A stretch of DNA of 64,000 nucleotides from Cololabis saira (GCF_033807715.1 NC_084591.1:27376090-27440089); one strand, 5' to 3'; numbered from the stretch's first letter, positions 10,008 to 22,123 are shown. The notes: a model not told the origin generated them from the sequence alone. Numbers and translations are program-made.

Positions 10008-10465
10008 TGTTGGGTCCCAAATCAACATTTACATAAATTCGTAACGAGGAAAGACACAGAGACTACATTGGAATGGGTTTCAACACACTTCTGCAGAAGG
10101 GGGGAGAGCAGAAGAGCTGCAGGGCAACGTGGCCCTCATTCGAGCACTCCTGAGCTCTTCTCCCAAGATGCTCCTCCTGCATGATGCTTTTATTAAGAAA
10201 CTTCGACAGGAAATGACCATATAAAGACAGTCAACAGTGAATAGACAGACAATGGACAATTGGAAGAAAACAGGAAACAGACTGAGGAAACAGACATCTC
10301 TTTAGTTAAAGAGGAACTAATCTGGTATGCAGAAGCTTTAAAGTTTTAAAAGAACACAAAAGGTCAACGGATCACATGTCAATGGGTCAAATGGGGGCCC
10401 TTCTGGACGAAACGGTAACTCTGTGGGAGGTCTTGAAACAGATGCTTCCAACTAACCCTTAGTTA
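10008..10465 (-). mobile_element. LTR family A, minus-oriented copy
   Basis: Read on the minus strand this matches other family A copies (11706-12308, 17490-17757, 44515-45212, 49541-50104): the TGTCCATTGTC block, ATATGGTCATTTCCTGTC, TCTCAATAAAAGC with the poly(A) signal, CTCTGCAGAAG, and an end GACCCAACA. The far boundary is not sharp. No coding region is attached, so it is a solo or partial LTR. Confidence 0.6.
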
Positions 10466-10665
10466 GCCTTACACTCCAGTGTCATCCAAGGGATTTTTCA
10501 TTCTGCATCGAGACGCCTCATGTATCTTTTGATCCTATTGCATGCAACTGTTTAATTAAATCTACGGAAATCGGGCTCATCTCTCAAGTCTTATTCTTTA
10601 GACACTCAGTTTCTGTCCAGTTATTCAACGTATTTAAGAGCATTTAATGGGTTTTTCCACAACAG
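10466..10665 (+). mobile_element. Endogenous-retrovirus LTR/leader fragment, family B
   Basis: Diverged reverse complement of segments at about 42420-42610 and 46570-46760, sharing ATTCTGCATCGAGACGCCTC, TTTAATTAAATCTAC and TCTCAAGTCTTATTCTT. The 42.4 kb copy lies next to a retroviral pol remnant, so this is probably the 3' part of a retroviral LTR and its leader. It is a non-coding fragment. Confidence 0.5.
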
Positions 10666-11700
10666 TATATATTGGCTCAAATAAGTATTTATGAGTATGT
10701 ATGTTAAGGTATATGTGCTCTGTAAGTACTTTCATCTATACTTGCACGCCCACATGTGTCACTACTTGATTATATAATGTTTTGGTTCATTTTATGTCTA
10801 TCAGAGTTTATCCATTATGTCCCTCCACTTTCACCCCAACCGAGTCACAGACATTCATGGATGTACACCACACACACATGCACACAAATGCAGGCACACA
10901 CACACACATACATCTTCATGGACGTGTGTGCAGACACATACATACATAATAATTTGAGTACTATGAAGAAAGAGCATTTGTCCTCTTTCCTTTTTGTTTT
11001 ATGTACTTCAACGATTTGTACCTGTGTGTCCTTTCTTTAATAATCCACCTCATGTTCACATAGATCACAACACATCACACTGCACCCATCACTGTTTAGT
11101 CTGTTTCTCTGTCCAGTCCTTCCATGTTTCACATCAGTAGTTATAGTCCTTTCTGTCAGGATTGGTGTTTTATAGCTTAATTAAATATGTTTGAGTCTGT
11201 CAAAGAGGACTGGTGGAGGACACATTCTCACATACTCTTACGCACAAAAACTAACGACTGCAAGATTTAAATCCAGTTTGTTCATTTGGGGAAGAGACCA
11301 AATATCTTAGTCTATAATCTAAACCTTTGAAAAAGACATTCAACTTCTCTTGTTGAAGACAATTTATTTGGAGTTTCAAACCAAACCTGTACAAGGGCAG
11401 GTTTTGAAAGGACAAGCCTCCCAGAAATGGATGAAAAATTATCAGTGCAGATAGGATTTACAGCATGACACATATTTGCGTCAGATCTAGTTCAAAAGGT
11501 GGGGAGTGGGGATGATTTAGACCCGGCTCTCCCTTCGTGGGAGTACAGGCAGGTACTTGTTCATTCATCTTCCCTCCTTCGACCAACCTCTGGATACAAC
11601 TGGTTACAATCTGGATACAATCCTGAGAAACAACTCGTCGAATCTGCCTCCCTCATGTGACCTTAGGCTGATAAAACTTGGTTGTGCAGGGTGTGTGTGT
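10666..11700. other. Stretch with no recognisable gene
   Basis: AT-rich sequence containing a short impure CA-rich patch near 10865-10915. No protein similarity or element ends detected. Confidence 0.45.
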
Positions 11701-11705
11701 GTATG

Positions 11706-12308
11706 TGTTGTGAGATTAATTAAACTTTTGGACTAGTTTGTCCTTATGAAAACTATCAGAGTCAAGTCAGCTTGGAGAACTGCCTGTTTTCTAAATGCTT
11801 ATCACATGTTAACAGACAACAGGGCAGCACTTCCTGAGTTCTGTCAGGGGGGGTCGGCTGTCCCACAACTGTCCCATTGTCAGTTGGACCATCTGTTTCA
11901 AGACCCCCATGAGGTTTCCTGTTTTAGTCCGGAACCCATTTGACCCCTTGACCTTTGTGTTTTTTAAGGACGTCTGTTTGTTTCTGCATACCACAGATTA
12001 GTTGCTTTTTAACTGAAATGTCACATGTGTGTTTTTTACCCACAATGTCTGTTCCTGTTTTCGTCCATTGTCCATTGTCTGTCTATTTAACTGCTGACTA
12101 TCCTAAAATGGTCATGTTCCTGTCAAAGTTTCTCAATAAAAGCTGATGCAAAAGGAGGAGCCAGCAAGCATTTCGTCGAGAGCCATAGAGAGCCATGTTG
12201 CTCTGCAGGGCTCCGAATTTGCTTCCCTTCTGCGCAGAAGGCCTTAAAGATCATTCCAACAGTCTCTTGTGTCTTTCCTAAGTTATGAATTTTTGAGGAC
12301 CTTAACAG
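11706..12308 (+). mobile_element. LTR family A, plus-oriented solo copy
   Basis: Starts near TGTTGTGAG and ends CCTTAACA. It contains the shared blocks of the family: CACAACTGTCCCATTGTCAGTTGGA, TGTCCATTGTCTGTC, TCAATAAAAGC, the GCAGAAGGCC segment and the CTGTGTCTTTCCTAAGTTAT-like end. Flanks are GTATG and GTGTG, a weak 4-of-5 match to a 5-bp duplication. No internal genes. Confidence 0.65.
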
Positions 12309-12914
12309 TGTGTTTCTCCTCTTTGTATTAGCTCTCGTGGCATGGAGCCAAGGTTTCCAACCTTCTCATCTTTTCACATGCCATCACACTTCTTTTTACA
12401 GCACAATACAATATGTTTAATAAAAGTATATAGAATGACAATAATGTAAGGGAACTTTAAGTGAGCCAAATAGTATAACGATAAATTATTATTCGACAAC
12501 ACTTATTACTGGCAAAAAGGTTTTTGCCAGTTAAGGCACCAACCATTGATATATATATGCCGACATGAAAAAAAAAAATAGGAAAGGAAAAAGTTTACTC
12601 TCTGAGAAGTGATAACGAGGCAGATTTGGAACGTGACGTGGCATTTTCCTGGTAGAGCTGTTCCCGAACAGGACCAGATGGAACTTCTCCCTGTTTCCCA
12701 GGTTAAAGGAAAGCAACTGGATGTTCTACGTGATGAACACTGGATGTGGGGTCTCGGACTCCCTCCTCTGTAGGGGTTGGAAAAATCTGTTGAAGAATGA
12801 AGACACAAGAGAGTGAGAAGTTAGATTAAACAATCTTATTACTTAGGAGTAGAAAGGCAGCTTAACATCAAGTGTCAGCTTTCTCCTGACTACTGAAGTT
12901 AATACAGACGTAAA
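12309..12914. other. Stretch with no recognisable feature
   Basis: No convincing coding frame or repeat ends; short open frames only. Confidence 0.45.
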
Positions 12915-12922
12915 CCATATAT

Positions 12923-13599
12923 TAGACTTGTAGTTTTCGAAACCGGACTTTTTTGTGGTCTCGACATTCTTTGGTCTTGGTCTTGTCTCGGCCTCGGATA
13001 ATTGAGATGCCATTGCACCCAACAAGGTGACAGAATATTGTGATCACCAGTTCTTCCTCTTGTTTATATACAGTTTTGTAAACTATTTGCATTTTGCATT
13101 TGATGCATTGCATTTAATGCATTTTTTAGTGCATCTGCAGGTGTACAAATTAAGTATAATTTAAATCAGAAACATTTACTATTCATTAGACTTTTCCGAG
13201 GTGGAGTGAGGTGTTGGAGGCTTGTTATTTTATTCGATGACTTTGGGACTAGTTAATAGTCATGTCAATCCTTAAAATCACTGGAGTCAATCCTCAAATA
13301 GTGTAGAAATAGCAGTAGTGCAATTGCCACACATATTTGATCTCAGCTAATTGATCAAAACATTTATAGTGAGTTCACACATAAGACATCCACTTCTCTG
13401 TGTTATTGTGCTGCAGTTGAATACAACCTCATATGTATACTAATCAGCTGAACCAGGATGGTGCTGATGTTATACAACTCACGCAAGATAACAAAATAAC
13501 TTTTTTTTGGGCTCGGTCTCGGTCTTGAGCTGAATTAGTCTTTGTCTTGACTTGGTCTGTCTTGGTCTTGGTCTTTAGGCTATCTTGGCTACAAGTCTA
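12923..13599. mobile_element. hAT-type MITE, 677 bp
   Basis: Perfect 8-bp duplications CCATATAT flank the element (12915-12922 and 13600-13607). The ends are inverted, TAGACTTGTAG and CTACAAGTCTA. The subterminal regions repeat GGTCTTGGTCTTG-like motifs on both sides. An 8-bp duplication is the hAT signature. No transposase. Confidence 0.75.
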
Positions 13600-13607
13600 C
13601 CATATAT

Positions 13608-14680
13608 ACAGTGTATACTCCATACACGTAGTCATGAAATCAATCACATTGCTGGCAATCAATGTTATCTGATTCAATCATGTTGTTGACTATCAAATCA
13701 TATTCCTCTTAATTCAATAGGTCAAAAGTCACCTCTTCCAATACTCAATTTCACAGTGTTTTTCCAATTGTAATGATGTGAGTATAATCATACTTATAGA
13801 CATTATAAAACAGATCATTGTGCTTACATTTTTATAAAGATTCCCTCCTGTTTATCGATGTTTTATCTCAGTGATTTTGTTACATCAATGTTGTACATCT
13901 TCTCTCGCTTTTCTGTACACATTTCATTTTCATCAATTTGGTTTCCACATCCTCATATTTATCTTTGTAAAGTTGTCAGTATGTTTCAGTAGACAAAAAT
14001 AAAGTTAATCCTGTTACAGATGTCATGATCGTTTAGCGTATACAGGGTAGCATACAGGAGGTAAAAACACAAAACAAAATCAACATTACTGCTAAAAGAA
14101 TCAAAAATGTTATCAATATGTATTGAGTAGGCCGTGTGATCATCCATGTCCATAAATCAAAGCCTGTACTGTCAGAATCACTGTTCTTCATCTGGTTCAG
14201 CAGGTCTTGTAGATATTCATGAAGAGAGGTTAAATTCTTGGTCCAGGGGGATCCAGGTGAGTCTCAAATTACAGCACACAAGTTCCCCCCTTGTTCAGTG
14301 TCACGACCCGACTCAAAAGTGTAACCTAAAAGAAAGGAATGCTGGTAGAAAAAGTCAGGGACTCCACTGTGGAGAGGGTGTAGTTAAATAGACAGAAACA
14401 CAGGGACCAGGTGTTCCCAATCACTCGTTTAGTCTGAAATAAGAGAAAGACCAGATGACATTATCAGACCGTCACATCAACCAACAGTAAATCTAAATCC
14501 ATTTTATTCTGAAGAGTCTTCATTCTCAAAGCCTTAATTTAAGGTTTCACCATTTTGTCTATTAGTTTCGTGTCCAATTCGTGTAGGTGGTGTATAGCGT
14601 TCGCCATGCCATACCAGGGATGAATGGTTCCCAAAATCCCTTTCCACTCTGGAATTCGCAATTTAGAGTTCGTGCCTGTG
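13608..14680. other. Stretch with no recognisable gene
   Basis: AT-rich sequence. Short open frames at 14146-14391 and 14587-14790 show no family resemblance that I can name. Confidence 0.4.
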
Positions 14681-14684
14681 TCAC

Positions 14685-15195
14685 AAAGTCAAAGTCACAA
14701 TCTACTTTATTGTCAATTGACAATGAAATAAACATTTCACAGTTTCAAATTGCGTTTCACCTGACACCAAATGTGCAATTTAAACTATAAACTTCCAACA
14801 AGACAGAAGTGCTGAGGTAGCTTCTTCTTAGTAGCTGGTGAGATAGGTGAAGTGAAATGTGCAATATGAAATGTGCAATATATGTAAGGTGCAAAAAAGG
14901 AAAGTGCAAAGTAACATGTTCTTGGAATGTTCATGGAATTGTCATGGAATTTTCTTCAGTGTGTCAATTAGCCTGATGGCTTGTGGTAAGAAGCTATTTC
15001 CCAGTGTGATTATGTGGCACTGCATGCTGCGGTACCATTTTCCAGATGGTAGGAGGGAGAACAGTTTGTGTGCTGGATGGGTGATGTCCTTCTTGACGTT
15101 GATGGCTCTGATGGAACAGTATGAAGTCCTGAACGGCTGGTTGGGGTGATCTTATGACCTTTTCTGCAGTCCTCATCACTCTCTGTGGGGGGCAT
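14685..15195 (-). pseudogene. LINE ORF2 C-terminal fragment, minus strand
   Basis: Minus-strand translation gives RTAEKVIRSP, then after frame changes HPAHKLFSLLPSGKWYRS and NSFLPQAIRLI. These are the closing blocks of the same LINE type as 2850-3092. The 3' end on this strand lies at about 14685 in a GACTTTGACTTTG-type tail after AATAAAGTAGATTGT. Several shifts make it dead. Confidence 0.6.
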
Positions 15196-15584
15196 GGATC
15201 CTTGTTACATCTCCTATGGGACTGCCCTGCTGTCAAGGCATTGGTATAAAAAAGGTCCTAACTGACATGCTTGAGGTTCAAGTACCTATCTGTCCTATTG
15301 CATGCCTTCTTGTGCAGATACCTAAACATGTTAAATCTAACTCTTCACATTATCTTCAGAACCTTGGCTTCCTCTCTACAAAAAGAATCATCTTCATGAA
15401 CTGGAAGCTACATAAACCCTCATGCTTTGTTCTATCTGAATGGCTTAAAGACTACTTGGATATTTTAAGTAAGGAACATGCCACCCATCTGCTCTTAGAC
15501 TTTGACAAAGGCATTCAAGGACATTGGGACATGGTATGGAAATTTATGGACAAAAACAAGCATTACACCAATATGATCTTGTAA
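15196..15584 (+). pseudogene. L1-like LINE ORF2 C-terminal fragment
   Basis: Plus-strand frames give SLLHLLWDCPAVKA, then after one shift a run to the stop at 15584 that includes NLGFLSTKRIIFMNWK and WLKDYLDILSKEHA. The LLWDCP block followed by KR..W..W....W is the usual end of L1/Tx1-group ORF2 proteins in fish. It abuts the opposing fragment at 14685-15195. 5'-truncated and frameshifted. Confidence 0.55.
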
Positions 15585-16210
15585 AGTTGACAACCTATCC
15601 TACCTTATTCCTGCTGTGTTGTGTAATAGAAGCATGGTAAAAGCCAAGTACAATCCAAGTGTCGAAATGTGCCTGTGCGTGTGTGTGTGTAGCCATTTTT
15701 GTTTCTGAAAAACAGCATCCAGTCCTTCCACATAACCAACATTTCCAACAGCACATGACTGTCATTGGCACTTTACGTGCAGGACTTAAAGGTGGTTTTC
15801 ACAACAACATGTGCCGGACCGGCCCTTCGGCTCTACTGAACACTGAATGCGTGCACCATTCCAGGCCCGGCCAAGACTTGTTACCAGTCCTCTCCCACTG
15901 AGGGACGTTTGCTGCTCATCAGTCCCATGTCTCCTGTCTTTGACCCGGCCTTTGTACGTTTTGAACGTATAGAAACGTGATTCTCGTTAGTTCTTGCCAT
16001 TTTAAGAATGAGATGTGTACCTGCTGTACTCTACTGCCCTTACTTTTTAACAACTTGTGCTTTTTATTATTTTACCTCTTTTCTTATAATTTTTATTTCA
16101 TTTTATTTGTTATTTACTATTTTATTGTGTCTTGCCGCTTTTATTGTTGATGTAAGGCACTTTGAATTACCTTGTGTTGAATTCTGCTATACAAATAAAC
16201 TTGACAGTAC
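15585..16210 (+). repeat. LINE/SINE-type 3' tail and unassigned repeat
   Basis: The last 90 bases, around 16120-16205, read GGCACTTTGAATTACCTTGTG ... TGCTATACAAATAAACTTGA, a very common fish retroposon 3' end. Its reverse complement relative lies at 22757-22880. The part before 16100 is not assignable. Confidence 0.5.
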
Positions 16211-16745
16211 AAATAACATGACAGTCTAACGTGCACGTGAGAGTCAGAGGTCACACTGGGTCACAAGGCAAACGGTCATCTCAAACTTAGTCCCGGATGC
16301 TTCAGCAGGGAGGACACGAAGGAAGGAGCGCTCTTGCCTTTCAAAATAAAAGCCTTCTCCAGTTACTGGGAAACCTGGAAAGCAGACGTCACCTGGGGGG
16401 GGATCTCCAACCATCACAGAGTATTTGTGTCTACAGTATCAATGTAATGAGCTAAATAATATTTGAATTAGAAACAAACCCTCTTCCAAATACGCTTCAG
16501 ATCCAACTAGCTACCCAATAGTGTCTAATGTAATAATATTTCCTGAGAAAAAGCAAATGTCAACAACAGAATCCTGACTGAAGGTGAGAGAGAGGAGGGG
16601 TGATGACGGTGCAGAGGAGGGATTTCTCCTCGACGGGGGAAAAGAAGGGAGAAAGAGGTAAGAAGAGGAGGAAGGGGGACAGAAGTTCAGTTGGACAGAC
16701 AGAGAGCTGGAAAGCTCAAGATAAGAAAGGGGAGGGTGATAGAGG
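16211..16745. other. Stretch with no recognisable feature
   Basis: Mixed sequence, purine-rich at 16580-16745, with no gene or element ends. Confidence 0.4.
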
Positions 16746-16747
16746 CG

Positions 16748-16923
<176 letters not shown>

Positions 16924-17398
16924 AACACTGGGAGGCATGTATGATGTGTATATTCTGTTGCAGATCTGTCAGTCCTCTTGGTTTATGATGATGTTGAAAA
17001 CTAATAAAATCTGAATATTAAATTAAAAAAATACAAGCTTTATTATATCATGCACAATATTTTCTGCCGGATGTACACCTTTCTCAAACCACAGAGGTAG
17101 GAGAGCAATGCACACGGTGGTCATCCATCCAGTCGTATTTATACTGATAAAAGGAGGTGTCTAACTCAAATACCTAAGATAACTTTGAGAAAAACAGGAT
17201 GGAAGATATCTGTTTCTCTTCTTTGTCTTCACCTAAAGAAGAACTCAGCTAAACAGTGTAGTCATAAAAACCAGGAGGTGATCCTGCGTTGAGAGTAACC
17301 CCCAGTGTAGAATCTTATAGAAAAACCCTTCAAACCTTTAAGCAATTTCATAAAATCCTAACAATTATTTCCTCCGACAGATTCATTACGTGTAGACG
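16924..17398. other. Unassigned repeat-like stretch
   Basis: The end of this stretch (TTTAAGCAATTTCATAAAATCCTAACA, about 17337-17363) recurs at 43247-43280, where it is the outer end of retroviral family B. This suggests another LTR fragment here. The rest shows nothing recognisable. Confidence 0.35.
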
Positions 17399-17475
17399 GG
17401 CGGCAGTAGCTCAGGTGGTAGAGCAGGTCGTCCAATGATCGGAAGGTCGGCGGTTCGAATCCCGCTCTGTCCCAG
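17399..17475 (+). mobile_element. tRNA-derived SINE head
   Basis: A pol III A box (TAGCTCAGGTGG, from about 17409) and B box (GGTTCGAATCC, from about 17452) are correctly ordered and spaced about 40 bp apart, with a GGGCGGCAG start. Folding as a functional tRNA is poor and there is no acceptor pairing, so it is a tRNA-like SINE promoter region rather than a tRNA gene. It is immediately followed by LTR family A sequence. Confidence 0.6.
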
Positions 17476-17489
17476 TTTGCTGTCGTAGG

Positions 17490-17757
17490 GGCATCTGATA
17501 CCATGTCTGTTCTCCATCTGTTACTTCTAATGTTCATTGTCCATTCACTGTTCCAAATATGGTCATGTTTCCTGTCAGTTTTACCAATAAATAGCTTCCT
17601 GCAAGGGGAGGGTCTTTGGGGAAGCATTTGCTGTCAGGGGGCTCTGCCTCTGTCAGTATGCTCTCCCCCTCCTGCAGGAACGCCTGAAAATCATTTCACA
17701 GTCTCTGTGTCTTTTCCTAAGTTATTAATTTATGTTATGATGATTTAGGAACCTAAC
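17490..17757 (+). mobile_element. LTR family A, partial plus-oriented copy
   Basis: Contains the TTCATTGTCCATTCACTG block, ATATGGTCATGTTTCCTGTC, an ACCAATAAATAGC poly(A) segment, and ends CTAAGTTATTAATTTATG ... TTTAGGAACCTAACA, nearly the same as the end of the copy at 49541-50104. The 5' part is missing or replaced by the SINE head. Confidence 0.65.
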
Positions 17758-17758
17758 A

Positions 17759-19888
17759 GAAACAGTGGTGGCAGTATTTTTGGATGTGGAAAAAGCGTAT
17801 GATATGCTATGGGTGGAGGGTCCCTTAATAAAGCTACACATGTTAGGAGTGGGAGGAAGTATGTTTAACTGGGTAATGAACTTTTTGAACAATAGAAGTA
17901 TTCAGGTTAAAATAGGCTGGGACATCTCTAGAAGATGTGTGGTGGAGAATGGGACCCCCCAGGGGAGCGTGATAAGCCCGCTGCTATTTAACATAATGAT
18001 TAATGACGTTTTTCTGAATGTCGAGCCGGGGATTGGCAGGTCGTTATTTTCTGATGATGGTAGTTTGTGGAAGAGGGGAAAGAATGTGAAATTTATAGTG
18101 AGGAAAATGCAGGAAGCTGTGGCACAAGTGGAGGAATGGGGAAGAAAGTGGGGCTTCAGATTCTCTGTGGAGAAAACAAAAGTTCTGTTCTTCACTAGAA
18201 AGAAAATTGATGAGAATTTGAAGTTGATGCTGTATGGCAATAGCTTGGAGAGGGTTAAGAGCTTTAAGTTTTTGGGAGTATTCTTTGATACAAGGCTTAC
18301 ATGGAGGGACCATATAGGGAAAGTCATTGACAAGTGCAAAAAAGTGTTGAATATAATGAGGTGCTTAGCTGGAGTAGAGCGGGGAGCAGATAAAACATCA
18401 CTAAGACAGATTTATGTGTATCTGATAAGATCGAGAATGGAGTATGGAAGTTTGGTGTATGGGTCTGCCTCCAAATCTGTGCTGGCTGGGCTGGATGTAG
18501 TCCAAGCTAAAGCGCTGAGGATATGTACAGTACAGGAGCTATAAAATCATCTCCGGTGTGCTCCTTGCAGGTTGAGATGGGAGAAATGCCTTTGTGTCTG
18601 CGGAGAAAACAGCTTCAGGCTAATTATTGGGTGAACCTGATGGGTCAAAGGGACGGTCATCCTGTCAGAGTGGCTATGCGAGCAACCTGGGCGAGAGGAG
18701 TGAGGGGGGGGTCTAGTTTTGGATGGACAGGGGAGAGGGTGGCTTGGGAAGTTTTAATATATGATCAAGAGTTCTGTCCTGTAGTGTTGTGGCCTGTGGT
18801 ACCTGTGTGCGAGCTTCAAGTCCCAATGACTGACTTGGGGTTACTTGAAATTAGGGAGCAGAATAAGGAAGCAGACTTGGTCAATGAGTTTCAGTGTCAT
18901 GTGACCGAGAGGTACAATAATCATGTGTTGGTGTTAACAGATGGTTCTAAAGACCAACAGACAGGTGCTACAGGTGGAGCTTTTACCGTGCGCAGGCAGA
19001 GTGTGGAATCATATATGAGAACTTCTAATTTTCTGAATGTACATACTGTTGAGTTATATGCGATTTTAATGCCATGGAGGTGGGCAGAACAGCTGATGAA
19101 TCGTGGAGTGTTGATCCGTTGTGATTCTGTGTCTGCGGTGAAGAGTGTTAGGATGGGGATGTCCAAGGGGCGGAACGATCTTGTGTATGAGATTCTGATA
19201 GCAAATCAGATGGTGAAAAGGAGGGGTGTTGAAGTGGTGCTGATGTGGGTTCCAGCGCATTCAGGTATCCGGGGCAATGAAAGAGCAGACGTGTTGGCTA
19301 AGAAAGCAGTGGAAAAGGAGGGGGTGGATGTCAAAATGAGCTTATCTAAGGGTGAGGGGAAAAGTATTGTGTGGAAACAGATCATTCTGGAGTGGCAGAA
19401 GGAGTGGGAGGAAGGAAATAAAGGGAGGCATCTGTTTTCAATAACTGGGAAAGTGACAGAATCAGTAAACATCGGAGGAGGAGGGAGGAGAAAGGAAGAT
19501 GGCATTATTTCCAGGTTAAGGATTGGGCATACTGCTCTTAATAGTACTATTCACATTATGGATAAACATCAAGATGGACAATGTTCTGAATGTCAGGAGC
19601 CTGAGACAGTGCAACATGTACTGATTTGCTGCAGGAGGTACCACAGAGAAAGAACTGAACTAGTGGCAGAGCTGCAAGAAATGGGTATGAAAGGAATAAC
19701 AGTCAGAAGTATTATGGAAGTGGGATCGAGCGGAAGGGCGAGGCAGAGTTTATTTAAATTTTTACATGATACTGGGCTGATGAGGAGAATATATTGTGAG
19801 TTCCTGAAAGATCCAGTAGATAGCAGCAGTGCAACTAATTGGATGCAAGCTGTCGTAAAACTCCAAAGAAGAAGAAGAAGAAGAAGCA
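17759..19888 (+). mobile_element. 5'-truncated I-clade (Nimb-like) LINE with RT and RNase H
   Basis: The segment carries reverse transcriptase followed by RNase H in one polyprotein order and ends in a GAA-type tail at about 19866-19888. Presence of an RNase H domain after RT is characteristic of the I superfamily of LINEs, represented in fish by Nimb. The 5' end is truncated inside the RT domain, directly against the end of an LTR. A single frameshift near 18530-18545 separates the two reading frames described below. Otherwise the reading frames are intact, which suggests a fairly young insertion. Confidence 0.75.
17765..18544 (+). pseudogene. LINE reverse transcriptase domain (259 residues)
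   Basis: Blocks in order: VAVFLDVEKAYDMLW (motif A, catalytic Asp) at the start, GTPQGSVISPLLFNIMIND (motif B) around residue 63, LFSDDGSLW (motif C; the usual YADD is FSDD here, both aspartates kept), then KTKVLFFTRKK and SFKFLGVFFDTRLTW. The fingers region is missing because of 5' truncation. The protein therefore cannot be active even though the frame is open. The frame ends at 18544 through a shift; the protein continues in the next frame. Confidence 0.8.
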
Positions 19889-19959
19889 GGATGCATTTAA
19901 AAGTGTCAACACGTTGGTTTTCCCATTCACTTGAATGGGGAAAGATAAGATGTCCTTAA
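18523..19959 (+). pseudogene. LINE connection, RNase H and C-terminal zinc region
   Basis: The true continuation starts at about 18545 with SLQVEMGEMPLCLRRKQLQ. RNase H catalytic residues are visible: Asp in LVLTDGSK, Glu in HTVELYAIL, Asp in IRCDSVSAV, and the VPAHSGIRGNERADVLAKKA block. A Cys/His segment CSECQEPETVQHVLICC follows and is usual near the end of I-clade ORF2. The last codons run into the GAA tail, so the real stop is unclear. Confidence 0.75.
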
Positions 19960-20750
19960 CATTTTTAAACTACATACACAAAACAAAACAACAAGAAAAT
20001 GACATGAAACATCCTCTTTAAGTGTTCAGCAAATGTTTAACCGGAATCAACATCAGAAATCTCAAATTAATACATGAATGTTATTCAGAATCTGAAGAAA
20101 AATTTAGCATCTCCATCCTGTTGTGATCGAATGGATCACCCCGGGTTTGTTGATTGAGCTGGAAAAGTTAAATAAAGACACAAGACTGGGATATAATTAA
20201 AGAGGGCCTCATGAGGGAGATCCAGAGCAAAGCTGTGCAGCCTGCTTCTCAATCGTCCTGCTGATATCTGCCAGCTCTGTGTGTCAGACCAAGTTTTATT
20301 ACAGTTCAACAGAAAGGGGGGAGCGGCCCAAAGTTTATTGCTGGGGGCCTCTCTTATCTCGTGCCTGTTACAGAAACTGGTTCTTTCAGTGAAAAGTCAG
20401 AAGAATGCACATTAGTTTCACACACAGAAACATTTAGTTAATCAGCACATGCAGTTTACATATTCAGTTTGGTTTTGAATTATTTTTTATTCAACAATCC
20501 TCAGTGGTGGAGAGAGCACAATAATGCAGGGTCAGATCGTCCTTTAGCAGTGGACAAGTGCCAGGAGGCTGGATTCTCACTTAAAATGAGGTTTGTTGAG
20601 GCAAAATTGTGACAGAGGGAATATCATGCCAAGAAACACACAGTAATTTCTACTCTCCTGTCATTGAAGTTGGTACCGGTGTAATGGGTATCCAAAATCA
20701 TCCAGGTTACATGAATTATTTCAAATGGTACATCGGATGGAACATGCATG
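19889..20750. other. Stretch with no firm feature
   Basis: Unassigned. At 20120-20370 there is a possible LTR-like piece (TGTTGTGATCG start, minus-strand AATAAA-like signals), but I found no second end or duplication. Confidence 0.35.
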
Positions 20751-20754
20751 GTAA

Positions 20755-21062
20755 TTTGAGTCTCCATGACCTTTTGATGGCCTGCTGACCTGTCCAGGAA
20801 TCTCACCCCTTGACCGCTGGGATCGGCTCCAGAATATCCTGTAACCGTGAACATGATTAAAGTTGGTAAATGAATAGTATCATTGTCCAAAAGAGGGAGC
20901 ACAATTGCATCGTAACTTATACGTGTTGAATTTAAGTGAAATGGTTACACTCTACACAATATACTTTCTTCACGCAAATCTTCCATCCATCCATTATCTA
21001 TGCCTGCTTCATCGTTTTCTTGGTCCCCGGGGTCTGCTGGAGTCTATCCCAGCTGTGATGGA
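20755..21062 (-). repeat. Fish LINE-type 3' repeat, minus orientation
   Basis: Carries the common fish repeat phrases: CACCCCTTGACCGCTGGGATCGGCTCCAG, and CCATCCATCCATTATCTATGCC ... GTCTGCTGGAGTCTATCCCAGCTG at 20985-21060. A related segment lies at 23059-23135. The 93-residue minus-strand frame at 20624-20902 lies over it and is not a gene. Confidence 0.5.
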
Positions 21063-21529
21063 AAATCCAGCCTTGATTAAACCAAAACTCCTGGGAGCAC
21101 CAAAATAATAGCTTTGGCCCAACTAAGTGTACAGACTGGTAGTCTGGCCCAAAAAGATTAACACTGACCTTAAAGATGTTTTGTCTACCGCGTGACATCG
21201 TACCGCGTGACATCGGACGCTCTCTGTCCATCTCCCTCCAGCCAGCTGCCACTTTATTGAGGTTTTTGTAGTGAAATGAGGAGGTATCATAGAGATAACT
21301 TCTAATTTCAACTAACTGGATCAGCCGTTCCTCATCTGTGACCGTTTCCTACAGTGCTTTCAACCGGCTTTCAATGCGAGCGACGGGAAGAAAATAGAAG
21401 CAGGGCATCCGATAAATATTCAGCTCAAAACGGCGCGCTGCGTCGCTGTGGCCAGTTAGGACAGTCCAATAGAAAATAAAGCAATGGAATTGATTTTGTC
21501 GCTGACGCTCGCTCGCATCGCATAACTCC

Positions 21530-21779
21530 GCCGGCCGGAGCTTCCACCATTTTTTCATAGCGATGTATCACGTCATTCAGGCAGCCAATCAGCACAGTGC
21601 CTCATTATCATTATCATATCTCAGAATCCCGCATAGAGAATGGGGTTAGAGACTGGGATGATAAAGACATGGCTCAAAGGCTGAATTTCTAATTTATTAA
21701 GCAAAAACAATCAAAAGCTTGTTTTTAAGACATTCGAGGCCTGTTTAAATTAGGGATTATATGCCATAATAGGTCCCCT
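21530..21779 (-). mobile_element. TTAA-flanked element, terminal part
   Basis: The right end reads ATAATAGGTCCCCT|TTAA at 21766-21783. The inverted version, TTAA|AGGGGACCTATTATGG, is at 53170-53190. Internal segments (CAGCCAATCAGCACAGTGCCTC, GGAGCTTCCACCATT) recur inverted at 56205-56385. A piggyBac-like origin is suggested by TTAA. The other end was not found, so it is partial. Confidence 0.5.
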
Positions 21780-22123
21780 TTAACATACAATTTTCTGCTG
21801 GATCATATCCCAGTTTTAATCCAGAATACACTCTCTTTCTTTTTCTTTTGTGTGTGACTGAAATAATTAAAATATAGATATACGGTAATGTGGTTTGATA
21901 TTTTATGTAGTTAAATTCTTTGCTCTCTCTTAGTCTGCCTCTTGTCGATGACTGTGAAAAAGGGATAAAAAAAGACTGCTTTTATATGCATAAAAAGGTT
22001 TATTACAATTAAAGAAGGTATACAACAGACTCTTAGCTGGACGTGAAAAAATGAACAAACAAAGACAGTGACGTGCTTTTACGGAGGAGGAGGCTGAAAT
22101 GTCTATATCAGCAGTTAATCATA

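Noticed and set aside
17399..17475. Possible tRNA gene
   Set aside because: A and B boxes are present but the acceptor stem does not pair and the sequence runs into repeat DNA; it is a SINE head.
20624..20902. 93-residue minus-strand frame that looks protein-like
   Set aside because: It overlies a common fish LINE 3' repeat (GGGATCGGCTCCAG phrase), so the open frame is probably fortuitous.
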